The position numbers and the translations under genes are program-made. DNA of 15,924 bases from NCBI GenBank assembly GCA_007120055.1, contig SKOL01000408.1, positions 1-15,924 of the forward strand, read 5' to 3'. The notes under the pieces are model-generated. The model saw nothing but the letters and a program-made list of their open reading frames with translations. It was not told the DNA's origin and did no database searches. This DNA comes from Anaerobacillus sp. (GTDB lineage Bacteria; Bacillota; Bacilli; Bacillales_H; Anaerobacillaceae). Positions within the stretch are counted from its first letter, which is position 1. Each line of letters begins with the position of its first letter. Below, piece by piece: positions 7,670 through 15,592 of this stretch.

Positions 7670-8169
7670 AATAAAAAACTAGTTTTAATAACACAATATC
7701 CTAAGAAAATTTTAGAGATTTAATAGACATATATTGTTAAACGAAAAGCTACTGAAAGGATAGAAATCCTGCAAAAGCAAAAATTGTCGTTTTGCACCTA
7801 GTATCTTCTGAATTGAAGAGACGAAAAACGAAAATCCTAAAACAAATGTCTTTTTATGAAGAATCTTCAAATGTTATAGTTACTAATAAAAGTACGGAGT
7901 CGACAAAAAGAATAATGGAGCACGAATTCGTTAGATATTATATATTATTTAGGGAATGGATCTTAGAGATTCGTTCCAAATCGGACTCTTGTTCTTAATA
8001 TAAAGTGATAATAAATTGAATAAACAGTAGTTTTATATGTTATAGTTAGTATTTGTGAGATTTTATAATAGATAAAATTTTGATATTCAATTATTGAACT
8101 TATGTTCGTATCTTGATAAAATTATAATTAACTAAATAAAAGAAAATTCGGTAATAGAGGGTGTGAAAA

Positions 8170-9417
8170 ATGAATAGAAATTATACTTTTATTGATCTCT
8201 TTGCTGGCTGTGGAGGGTTTAGTGAAGGTTTTTATATGGAGGGGTTTAAAGCTTTATGTCATGTTGAATTTGATAGGCATGCTTGTAACACTTTAGAAGA
8301 AAGAATGAATTTTTATGAATATCCTAAGGATGAAATAGAAAAAGGGGTTATTTGTGAAGATATCACTAATCCAAAAGTCATTAATATTATAGAAAAAGCA
8401 GTAAATGGACAAACTGTGGATGTACTTGTTGGTGGGCCACCATGTCAAAGCTTTTCATCAGTTGGAAGAGCCCAAGATCCATTTTCTATGAAAATGGATA
8501 AAAGAAACTATTTATTTGAAAATTATTTGCAAATTTTGAACTACTTTAAGCCTAAGATTTTTGTTTTTGAAAATGTGACCGGTCTACTAAGTGCTAAACC
8601 TAATGGAGTGCCAATTATTAGTGTGATCTTTGAAAGAATGCAGGAAACATATAATATATCAACTGATAAAAAAGAAATTGTTTTGAATTCCGTCCATTAT
8701 GGAGTTCCTCAAACTAGGAAAAGGGTTATCATAATCGGTGTTAGAAAAGACATTGATATAGATCCATCGGAGATATACAATGCCATTCCTAAAAAACATT
8801 ATGCTCCTGATGAAGTGGGTGAGCCCGAACAGAAGAAATTTTTAACAGTTGAAGATGCTATTTATGACTTACCTAAAATATTACCTGGAGAAGGGGAAGA
8901 AGTCGTTGATTTTAAGCCTTCTATATGGAATGAATATCTTAAGCAAATTAGAAGTGATGAATTTCCATACCTTTTCAATCATGTTGCTAGAAGGCATAAT
9001 GACAAGGATCGCGAACGCTACAAAATTTTGAGTGAAAATAAATGGCAATTAAAAGAATTACAAAAAGTTAGACCAGACTTAATACATCATGATCCAAAGC
9101 ATTTTGGGAATCGTTATACAGTACAGCGTAAAGATCTCCCTGGAAGAACAGTAGTTGCTCATTTATATAAGGATGGTAACTTGTTTATCCACCCAGATCC
9201 TAATCAAGAAAGAACTTTTACAGTAAGAGAAGCAGCTAGAATTCAATCATTTCCTGATAACTTTAAATTTGTTGGTTCACGGACCCATCAATATAAACAG
9301 GTAGGAAATGCGGTTCCTCCAATAATGGCGAAAGAAATAGCAAAAACGTTAAAACAATTTCTAGATGAAAGGATTTATAAAAAATGTATTGGAGAACTCC
9401 AGACGTTAGCCAAGTAA
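8170..9417 (+). CDS. DNA cytosine-5 methyltransferase, first of the restriction operon
   Basis: This 415-residue C5 methyltransferase would transfer methyl from S-adenosylmethionine to carbon 5 of a cytosine in the protected site. Motifs in order: I FIDLFAGCGGF (7-17), IV GGPPCQSFS with catalytic Cys92, VI FENV (133-136), VIII QTRKR (181-185), a target-recognition region at about 215-320, then REAARIQSFPD (motif IX) and QVGNAVPP (motif X). It has no HTH extension. GAGGGTG (8157-8163) lies ahead of the ATG. The gene overlaps the next start by 34 bases. It is a paralogue of the operon's last methyltransferase but differs in the recognition region. In LlaJI and BsuMI, pairs of such enzymes protect one restriction site, and the same is inferred here. 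Confidence 0.93.
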   Translation: MNRNYTFIDLFAGCGGFSEGFYMEGFKALCHVEFDRHACNTLEERMNFYEYPKDEIEKGVICEDITNPKVINIIEKAVNGQTVDVLVGGPPCQSFSSVGRAQDPFSMKMDKRNYLFENYLQILNYFKPKIFVFENVTGLLSAKPNGVPIISVIFERMQETYNISTDKKEIVLNSVHYGVPQTRKRVIIIGVRKDIDIDPSEIYNAIPKKHYAPDEVGEPEQKKFLTVEDAIYDLPKILPGEGEEVVDFKPSIWNEYLKQIRSDEFPYLFNHVARRHNDKDRERYKILSENKWQLKELQKVRPDLIHHDPKHFGNRYTVQRKDLPGRTVVAHLYKDGNLFIHPDPNQERTFTVREAARIQSFPDNFKFVGSRTHQYKQVGNAVPPIMAKEIAKTLKQFLDERIYKKCIGELQTLAK

Positions 9418-10256
9418 CAGCTGAGAGAACTTTTTTTGACACGAAACATAAATGTTTTTACGGCTTTGTTCGCAGTTCATTTGGGAAAAAATATTCCGAT
9501 TTAAATGAACACGCAGTTAGGTATTACCAAACTAAAAATAAGAAATACTTTGGTCAAATAATTACGTACTTAAACTTCTTAGGATTGTTACAGTTAAAAC
9601 TTTCAGAAGAAAAATATTGGATAGTAGACAAAAACAATTTACTTGAGGCAATCAACCGTAAAATTGAACAAGGTAAATATAGATTTGCCAAAGACTACAT
9701 TAATTACTTTCTCGTTCATTGGCAATTTCCTGCTCCAAATATTAAAGAAAATAGACATGATCCTATTTCAAAGCCATTTTTAATTATATTAAAAACATTG
9801 ATACTTTTACATCAAAAATCTCCAGGTGAGGGTTATTTTTCTTACCATGATTTTTATAAATATTTTAATGAACCGACGATCGTTTCTCCTGATGAAATCA
9901 CAGATGATTTAATTACTAATATTATCGATGATCGTGCGAGAAGAGCTCCGGTAGAAATAAAAGATTTAAAAAGAAAGACAGGGTATTATAAGGCATTGTT
10001 AAAGGAATCATACTTAATTACTGATAATTCAAGTGATTATCCCGATGTTACTGATTTTATGATCGGACTTGTATTAAAAGAAAAACTTTTGAATTTTGGA
10101 AAATACATGATTGAGGAATACAAAACTGAATATTTTGATTTTAATAGGGATGTTTCCTCGACCGATAAAGGGATCATTAACGAGTGGGCAATATATGTAA
10201 ATGATAAAGAGAAGTTTATTAAGTGGCGTAAATCATTAGTTGAATATTTAAAGTGA
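9384..10256 (+). CDS. Stand-alone homologue of the N-terminal domain of the McrB-like subunit
   Basis: This 290-residue protein has no catalytic motif I can recognise. It aligns along nearly its whole length with residues about 10-285 of the next gene's product. Matched segments include FGQIITYLNFLGLL/FKQIITVLNLLGLI, AKDYINYFLVHWQF/AGDYINYFLINWQY, ISKPFLIILKTLILL/IIKPYLMILKILLQL, and a shared ending NDKEKFIKWRK/NDQEKFTEWRG. The ISKPFLIILK segment followed by YFSYHDFYKYF recalls the winged-helix region of AlwI-like type II restriction enzymes, a weak resemblance by eye. The likely role is DNA recognition or assembly in the restriction complex, comparable to the extra small subunit of BsuMI (inference). 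AAAGGA (9368-9373) precedes the ATG, which lies inside the methyltransferase gene. Other in-frame starts are possible. Confidence 0.72.
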   Translation: MYWRTPDVSQVTAERTFFDTKHKCFYGFVRSSFGKKYSDLNEHAVRYYQTKNKKYFGQIITYLNFLGLLQLKLSEEKYWIVDKNNLLEAINRKIEQGKYRFAKDYINYFLVHWQFPAPNIKENRHDPISKPFLIILKTLILLHQKSPGEGYFSYHDFYKYFNEPTIVSPDEITDDLITNIIDDRARRAPVEIKDLKRKTGYYKALLKESYLITDNSSDYPDVTDFMIGLVLKEKLLNFGKYMIEEYKTEYFDFNRDVSSTDKGIINEWAIYVNDKEKFIKWRKSLVEYLK

Positions 10257-10313
10257 ATCGACGGAAAAGGATTTTTTCTGGTAAATGATTTTATTAGGAA
10301 AGGACAATCAAAG

Positions 10314-12122
10314 ATGCTTAAAGCTGCCCCTAGAGTCAGAAAAATTAATAAAGAAAATCTCTTTGATGAAAATGGACTTTATAACTTTATTAGAGGATGC
10401 CATGGGAAAGACTATAATAATTTAAAAGGATACGCTATAAAGTATTTTAACAAGACGTCGAATCAAGATTTTTTTAAGCAAATCATAACTGTTCTTAATT
10501 TACTAGGATTGATTGAAAGGAACGAACAAGGGGTAGTTCAGAAAAATGAGTTCCTTGAAGCAATTTATGCTCAGATTCGAAAGGGAAACGATCATTTAGC
10601 TGGGGATTATATTAATTATTTTTTGATAAATTGGCAATATCCTACTCCTAGTTACGCTACTAGGGTTAAAAATGATCCCATTATTAAGCCTTATTTAATG
10701 ATTTTAAAAATTTTATTGCAATTGAGTAAGGTGAATCCGAAGGAAAGCTATTTAACCTATACTGAATTTTATTCGCTCTTTCATAAATTAAGTGTATTTT
10801 CGCCAAGCGAAATTGATGAGACATATATCAATAATTTTATCCAAAGTAGAGGAAAGTTGACTAAGCCAGCTGGTGACTTAAAAAGATTAACCAACTATAC
10901 TTATTTTAAGGGACCCCTAGAGATATCGGATTTATTAACATTTGAGCCAGACCAATATCCACATGTGAATGCAAGTGATTTTATGTTTGGGTTTAAGGAT
11001 CACGTTTATTCAAAAGTTAAAGCAGACTTTTTAATCAGAGAATATAAAGATGATTATTACAGTTTTAATAGAAATATTTCAGGCAGAGATGAAGTTGTTT
11101 TCGAAACTACTCAATGGGCGAGGTATCTGAACGATCAAGAAAAATTTACAGAATGGAGAGGGTTATACATGGCAATTAATGATATTGCTGATTTTAAAGT
11201 ATTCTGCAATCAAGAAAAATTTACTTTTGATGATGACTTAATTCGAAGGTTTATTCTTTCGCTAAATACGAAGCCCTTTCTTATTTTAACAGGTATCAGT
11301 GGCTCTGGAAAAACAAAAATAGCGGAACTATGGGGATTATATAAGAAGAAAAAGTTGCATATATCTGTTGGGAGTAATTGGAATGATAATAAAAAGCTGT
11401 TAGGGTTTAAAAATGTCATATTAAGTGGCGAAGACGGCTATCAATCTACAGAGCTCGTTCGATTTATAAAAGATGCGAATGAAAATCCATTTAATGACTA
11501 TGTTGTCATACTTGATGAAATGAACTTATCTCATGTTGAACGTTATTTTTCGGATTTTTTATCTGCGTTAGAATCGCTAGACCATATTATTAAACTCCCG
11601 GATGGCTCTCAAGTAAAATGGTCTAGTAACCTTAAAATTATCGGTACTGTTAATGTCGATGAAACAACCTATATGTTTTCACCAAAAGTGTTAGACAGAG
11701 CCAATGTGATTGAAATGAATGGGATGATTCCTTCTAAATATATTCGGTCTGTTGCAACGTTAAAACAGGTGTATCAAGAAATCACTTCTAAAAGTTGGTA
11801 TAGTGATTATACATTGATGCTTGATGAATTATATAAAGTTTTGAACGGTCGGTTTGCATATCGAGTAATTGATGAAATTTCTACTTACATTTTAGAGAGT
11901 ACAAAGTTATACGGTGATCAAGATTACAAAAAGTTTCTTGATGAACAAATATATCAAAAACTACTTCCTAAACTTCATGGTTCAAAACTTTCTCTTAAAC
12001 CAATATTAAGTAACATGATTACCCTTTTGGGTACTGAAGAACAATATAAACTCTCTAAATCAAAAGTTGAACAAATGCAAGATGACGTTGAAAAAGGCTA
12101 TGCATCATTTATTGGGGAATGA
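10314..12122 (+). CDS. McrB-like AAA+ restriction subunit with N-terminal recognition domain
   Basis: This 602-residue protein has two parts. Residues about 10-285 are paralogous to the preceding 290-residue protein and probably bind DNA. Residues about 300-560 form an McrB-type AAA+ motor: Walker A GISGSGKT (327-334), Walker B VVILDEMNLSHVE with Asp401-Glu402, and the characteristic IIGTVNVDETTYMFSPKVL plus DRANVIE sensor/arginine-finger segment (about 443-465). The motor would use nucleotide hydrolysis, GTP by analogy with McrB and LlaJI, to drive DNA translocation or activate the nuclease. AGGAAAGGA lies 12-20 bases before the ATG. The nuclease gene follows after 6 bases. It is clearly different from the first McrB-like protein of the window in both N-terminal domain and AAA+ subtype, so this is a second system and not a duplication. 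Confidence 0.88.
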   Translation: MLKAAPRVRKINKENLFDENGLYNFIRGCHGKDYNNLKGYAIKYFNKTSNQDFFKQIITVLNLLGLIERNEQGVVQKNEFLEAIYAQIRKGNDHLAGDYINYFLINWQYPTPSYATRVKNDPIIKPYLMILKILLQLSKVNPKESYLTYTEFYSLFHKLSVFSPSEIDETYINNFIQSRGKLTKPAGDLKRLTNYTYFKGPLEISDLLTFEPDQYPHVNASDFMFGFKDHVYSKVKADFLIREYKDDYYSFNRNISGRDEVVFETTQWARYLNDQEKFTEWRGLYMAINDIADFKVFCNQEKFTFDDDLIRRFILSLNTKPFLILTGISGSGKTKIAELWGLYKKKKLHISVGSNWNDNKKLLGFKNVILSGEDGYQSTELVRFIKDANENPFNDYVVILDEMNLSHVERYFSDFLSALESLDHIIKLPDGSQVKWSSNLKIIGTVNVDETTYMFSPKVLDRANVIEMNGMIPSKYIRSVATLKQVYQEITSKSWYSDYTLMLDELYKVLNGRFAYRVIDEISTYILESTKLYGDQDYKKFLDEQIYQKLLPKLHGSKLSLKPILSNMITLLGTEEQYKLSKSKVEQMQDDVEKGYASFIGE

Positions 12123-12128
12123 TCTAGT

Positions 12129-13958
12129 ATGAAATGGAACGCTAAGTATATCTCAATTACAAACAATCAAGTAAAAATCGAAATTTCCTCCGTCAATTAT
12201 CATCTTGAGGAAGTAATTGAAAATAAAGAGTTCACTATTCATGATTTCACAATATGTGCTCATCTTATCGGAGAAAATAATTCAGATCTGAAAATAATAG
12301 AAGACAGTGCAGTTCCAATTATTTTGTTAGAAAACGTTGATTATTGGTTAAAATTTAGCTCTTGCAATAGCTTAGTGAATTCTGCACAGTTGTTTAATAA
12401 ACATTTTAATTCGAACTTAAACTTATCTAGAAATGTGAACGAATATAGAGGGATTTATAATTCAAATAACTATGTTGGATTGCTCAATTTGGAAGCTTTA
12501 GGAATATTACAAAGCCTAATCGAGGTAAAAACAAGAAAAATTGATTATGATCATGATTTTAATACTCTAGTAACAGACATTAGTGAATTTTTTCAGGAAC
12601 TATTATCTAGAGGAAGTTCATTTTTAGAAACAAGATTTAGTAAAGATGAAACATTGTCCTATGACAATGTGTACTACTCTCAGTTTGCATTTATCAAAAA
12701 TTTGCTACGTCCAGAACACCTTCCTTATTGGCTTGATATAATATTACGACGTCCACAAACAAGATTGAAAACAGAATCTGAATTGGATTATATTTGGAAT
12801 TTAGAAGAAATTGATACAGACGATTACCTTACTGCTATATCAGAAAAGTCAAATATTATTTCGAATAGAAATATTAACGGAAATCCAGCTGTACCGCTTC
12901 CTTTATCAATGAATAGCAAAAACGCTATTGAAACTATTGATATTCCAGAGAATTCATTTGTTAAATTTTTCATTGAAACTTTATATGGGATATTAACCGA
13001 GTTACGAGAGGTGTTAGAAAAAAAGGTTGATAGTACCAATAAGTTGTTAATGGAAATTGATTCTGCAATAGAAACTATCGATGTTTATTTTAATTCTCCA
13101 TTTTTTAAGAACATTTCTACGTTGAAAAATGTTTCATACAATTCTCAAGTATTACAAAAAAAATATCCTTACAACCTAGTTTTTAATGCGTATAATCAAT
13201 TATTTTTAGCATCAAAACTTTCAATAGATTTTTTTGACGAATCTTTTTGTTTAGGTCAAAAAGATGTTCCCACTTTATATGAATATTGGTCTTTTATTAA
13301 AATTATTCAATGTTTAAACAAAAAATTTGGAACAGCTTTTAACAGTTCCAATTGGATTGCTTATAATAATAAAACTTTAGCAGTTACTTTAAAGGGTGGT
13401 AGAGATCATTTTATACATTATAAATTGCCAAACGATGTTTCTTTAATGGTATATTATAATAAAGTTTATAGTTCTGCTAAATCGATTTATTATGGTAGAT
13501 CATTTTCTCATGAGTTAGAACCAGACATTTCAATTGAGATGTTTATTAAACAAAATTTATTTGGTATTATTCATTTTGATGCTAAGTACAAAGTGGATCT
13601 TCAAAGAAAATATAAAATAGAAGATTTGAATAAAATGCATGCTTATAAAGATGGGATTATGGGAACGTTAGGTGCTTATATTGTTGGTCCGTTCCAAACG
13701 TATGATATATTCAATCAAGAAGAATTAGGTTATTCTAGTATTAACAAAGTTTCATTTCCATCAGTGGGTGCTGTTCCTTTAAATATCACCGCTGGAGATA
13801 AGCATCAAGAAACGGAACAAATTTTATCGATAATTGATGAGTTAATTGAATTAGGAAAAAATAAACCAGCCTATTTTGTAAAAGAAGAAAATATTCCATA
13901 TCTTGGAGTACAAAGAATAGTTGGCAATATAGCAAGAGGTGACAATGATGAGTTATAA
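12129..13958 (+). CDS. DUF2357/McrC-like PD-(D/E)XK restriction nuclease
   Basis: This 609-residue protein is the probable cleavage subunit of the second restriction complex. The N-terminal part fits the DUF2357 type found in McrC-like partners of McrB-type motors. The segment LYEYWSFIKIIQCL (about residues 384-397) is the conserved linker helix that precedes the nuclease core in that family. The catalytic core shows ELEPDISIEMF (Asp466), then IIHFDAKYKVD (Asp484, Lys486), and KMHAYKDGIMGT, giving the PD...DxK pattern with the conserved downstream helix. It starts 6 bases after the AAA+ gene with GGGGA just upstream and overlaps the last methyltransferase by 11-14 bases. This spacing indicates one translationally coupled operon. 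The gene is strikingly A+T-rich. Confidence 0.85.
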   Translation: MKWNAKYISITNNQVKIEISSVNYHLEEVIENKEFTIHDFTICAHLIGENNSDLKIIEDSAVPIILLENVDYWLKFSSCNSLVNSAQLFNKHFNSNLNLSRNVNEYRGIYNSNNYVGLLNLEALGILQSLIEVKTRKIDYDHDFNTLVTDISEFFQELLSRGSSFLETRFSKDETLSYDNVYYSQFAFIKNLLRPEHLPYWLDIILRRPQTRLKTESELDYIWNLEEIDTDDYLTAISEKSNIISNRNINGNPAVPLPLSMNSKNAIETIDIPENSFVKFFIETLYGILTELREVLEKKVDSTNKLLMEIDSAIETIDVYFNSPFFKNISTLKNVSYNSQVLQKKYPYNLVFNAYNQLFLASKLSIDFFDESFCLGQKDVPTLYEYWSFIKIIQCLNKKFGTAFNSSNWIAYNNKTLAVTLKGGRDHFIHYKLPNDVSLMVYYNKVYSSAKSIYYGRSFSHELEPDISIEMFIKQNLFGIIHFDAKYKVDLQRKYKIEDLNKMHAYKDGIMGTLGAYIVGPFQTYDIFNQEELGYSSINKVSFPSVGAVPLNITAGDKHQETEQILSIIDELIELGKNKPAYFVKEENIPYLGVQRIVGNIARGDNDEL

Positions 13959-15201
13959 TTTTATTGATTTATTTTGTGGGGCTGGAGGATTTTCAAAGGG
14001 GTTTGAATTGTCTGGATTTACTTGTGTAGGTGCGATTGATAATGTACCCACTACAGTAGAAACTCACCAATTAAATCACCCTGAATCAGTATCAATTTGT
14101 GATGATATTAGAAACATTTGTCCTGAAGAATTCCATAAAAGAATTGGTTATAAAAAAGTAGACGTAATTATTGGTGGTCCACCATGTCCAACGTTCTCAA
14201 CTATTGGACATGCTAAAATCCAATCAATTAATAAGGAAAATGAAAAAGATATTACTGAGGACCCCCGAAATACATTATTTTTAGAGTATTTAAAGTATGT
14301 GGATTACTTTCGTCCTGAAATTTTTATCATAGAGAACGTACCGAATTTTATGACGAAGTATAAAGGAAAAGTATTTAACACAGCTTTAGATATTATTAAT
14401 AGTATCGGTGATGGAGCATATGAAGTTCACAAACCAGTTCAAGTAATTAATAGTGTATACTACGGTGTACCACAAACTCGTAAGAGAATGTTTTTAGTTG
14501 CTCATAAAAAGGGAAGGAAGTTCCAATACCCAAAACCTACCCATTATTTTGATCAGCCTAAGGAAGAAAGAAATGGGTTGAAAAAGTTCGTAGATGTCCA
14601 ATCTGCTATAGAGGACTTACCTAATATTACAGATAATTGGCGAATAACGGAAGTTGAATATTCAAAAACAGATAATTTAACAGATTACCAGATTATGATG
14701 AGGGAAAACAACCCAAAAAATTCTGTTATGAATAATATATGTAGACTTTCAAACGATCGAGCTAAAAGAGTTTTTTCTCATATGAAACAAGGGCAGAAGT
14801 ACATGGATTTGCCACCTGAAGTTAGACAAATCTTACCTTTTAGAGAAGATATTTTTCATGATCGATTAAAAAGATTAATAATGGATCAACCTTCATGGAC
14901 AGTTATTGCTCATATTGGAATGGACGGATATATGTACATTCATCCAACTGAATTACGAACTCTCTCAGTTAGGGAGGCAGCAAGAATTCAATCATTCCCT
15001 GACGATTTTGTATTTAAAGGAAATCAACAACAAACATACGTCCAAGTTGGAAATGCGGTTCCTCCATTATTGGGCAAAGCACTAGGGCAAAGTGTGAATA
15101 AATCACTTAATGAAATTAATGATTATCCTACAACTAGCGACAATCATTCAAAATCAGATTACAATTATTATCAACAACTTGAACTGGATTTGAAACTATG
15201 A
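13945..15201 (+). CDS. DNA cytosine-5 methyltransferase, second of the restriction operon
   Basis: This is a 418-residue C5 methyltransferase from ATG 13945; ATG 13948 is equally plausible, and GTG 13939 lies within the AGAGGTG ribosome site (13935-13941) and is unlikely. Motifs: I FIDLFCGAGGF (6-16), IV GGPPCPTFS with catalytic Cys81, VI IENV (129-132), VIII QTRKR (177-181), IX REAARIQSFPD and X QVGNAVPP. Motif IV reads PCP rather than the usual PCQ; the catalytic cysteine is intact, so activity is expected. The recognition region, about residues 215-320, differs from that of the operon's first methyltransferase, fitting a two-enzyme protection scheme. The C-terminus extends past motif X by about 40 polar residues and ends YQQLELDLKL, a match to the QLxLxL clamp-binding pattern. 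A hairpin terminator follows directly. Confidence 0.92.
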   Translation: MMSYNFIDLFCGAGGFSKGFELSGFTCVGAIDNVPTTVETHQLNHPESVSICDDIRNICPEEFHKRIGYKKVDVIIGGPPCPTFSTIGHAKIQSINKENEKDITEDPRNTLFLEYLKYVDYFRPEIFIIENVPNFMTKYKGKVFNTALDIINSIGDGAYEVHKPVQVINSVYYGVPQTRKRMFLVAHKKGRKFQYPKPTHYFDQPKEERNGLKKFVDVQSAIEDLPNITDNWRITEVEYSKTDNLTDYQIMMRENNPKNSVMNNICRLSNDRAKRVFSHMKQGQKYMDLPPEVRQILPFREDIFHDRLKRLIMDQPSWTVIAHIGMDGYMYIHPTELRTLSVREAARIQSFPDDFVFKGNQQQTYVQVGNAVPPLLGKALGQSVNKSLNEINDYPTTSDNHSKSDYNYYQQLELDLKL

Positions 15202-15206
15202 TAATG

Positions 15207-15260
15207 AAAAAGCACTCTTTAGTGTGTATGCTACCCAGCCTACATTATAGGGTGCTTTTT
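15207..15260 (+). terminator. Intrinsic terminator of the restriction operon
   Basis: AAAAAGCACTCT (15207-15218) pairs with AGGGTGCTTTTT (15249-15260) over 12 base pairs with one G-U pair. The loop is about 30 bases and the stem ends in a T tract. It starts 5 bases after the stop codon of the last methyltransferase and, given the A tract on the left, could work in both directions. Confidence 0.75.
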
Positions 15261-15276
15261 CCTAACTTAAGAAAAA

Positions 15277-15323
15277 GGATTGGGGAAAGGCGACTCCGTT
15301 TACACCCATTAAATAACCAATCC
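15277..15323. repeat. Short inverted repeat GGATTGG/CCAATCC
   Basis: Seven-base perfect arms at 15277-15283 and 15317-15323 are separated by 33 bases, directly upstream of the larger palindrome. The arms may form an outer stem of a structured intergenic element, but the long spacer makes this weak. Confidence 0.3.
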
Positions 15324-15334
15324 GAAAAATCAAG

Positions 15335-15360
15335 AAAGAGGGACAGGTCTGTCCCTCTTT
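15335..15360. repeat. Perfect GGGACAG/CTGTCCC palindrome (REP-like element)
   Basis: AAAGAGGGACAG (15335-15346) and CTGTCCCTCTTT (15349-15360) form a perfect 12-base-pair inverted repeat around a central GT. Palindromes with this GGGACAG core are, as far as I recall, frequent intergenic repeats in Bacillaceae, some near REP-associated (Y1) transposase genes. None is visible here. With T-rich flanks it could also act as a terminator, but its two-base centre makes a poor loop. Confidence 0.7.
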
Positions 15361-15466
15361 ATCCGTTAGCTGGAAACGCGTGGACGGTTCTCATAGATCT
15401 AAAAAAGAAGTAATATCCCATCAGAAACAAAAGAAGCGCACCTATGTTTATAAGAAGGGATTTTAT

Positions 15467-15592
15467 ATGGATGCAAACAAGAAATGGCTAACTTTGCCGA
15501 AAGGCATTCGAAGTCAACTACTTAATAATGTTGGGTGTAGCAATTGCTTTGATGTAACGACTATTACAGGCTTTATAGTTGAAATAGAATAA
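15467..15592 (+). CDS. Small CxxC protein, possibly a truncated zinc-ribbon remnant
   Basis: This is a 41-codon reading frame whose ATG is preceded by AAGAAGGGA (15452-15460). The product begins MDANKKWLTLPKGIRSQLL and contains GCSNC followed by a short hydrophobic stretch, TTITGFIVEIE. One CxxC knuckle is present but the second pair expected of a zinc ribbon is missing. After the stop the same frame continues briefly as KGVANLG before another stop, which looks like the tail of a longer protein and suggests an internal deletion or decay. The frame is also open upstream to GTG 15380, but that start lacks a ribosome site. I do not recognise a function. It may be a degraded gene or a genuine very small protein. 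Confidence 0.45.
   Translation: MDANKKWLTLPKGIRSQLLNNVGCSNCFDVTTITGFIVEIE

Larger units (their letters stand above)
7577..8169. other. 593-base divergent intergenic region; regulatory, no convincing gene
   Basis: This A+T-rich spacer separates the minus-strand methyltransferase from the plus-strand restriction operon. It holds inverted repeats near the minus-strand gene (listed separately) and a hairpin-rich stretch at 7749-7796. A TATAAT at 8123-8128, 42 bases before the downstream ATG, could be a -10 box, but no good -35 is at the right distance. GAAC-TTAT-GTTC (8096-8107) is another small inverted repeat. A 68-codon TTG-started reading frame (7792-7998) has no ribosome site and no recognised motif and is not called as a gene. 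No tRNA or insertion sequence is seen. Confidence 0.6.

Noticed and set aside
7792..7998. 68-codon frame in the divergent spacer, with a faint Spo0E-like spacing of residues
   Set aside because: It has a TTG start without a ribosome site, lacks the conserved SxxLD core of Spo0E-like proteins, and overlaps a hairpin region; not supportable as a gene.
8170..15201. The two operon methyltransferases as a simple recent gene duplication
   Set aside because: Similarity is confined to the shared catalytic motifs; the recognition regions, motif IV and tails differ, so any duplication is old.
15198..15413. 71-codon frame after the last methyltransferase
   Set aside because: It runs through the operon terminator and the GGGACAG palindrome and has no ribosome site.
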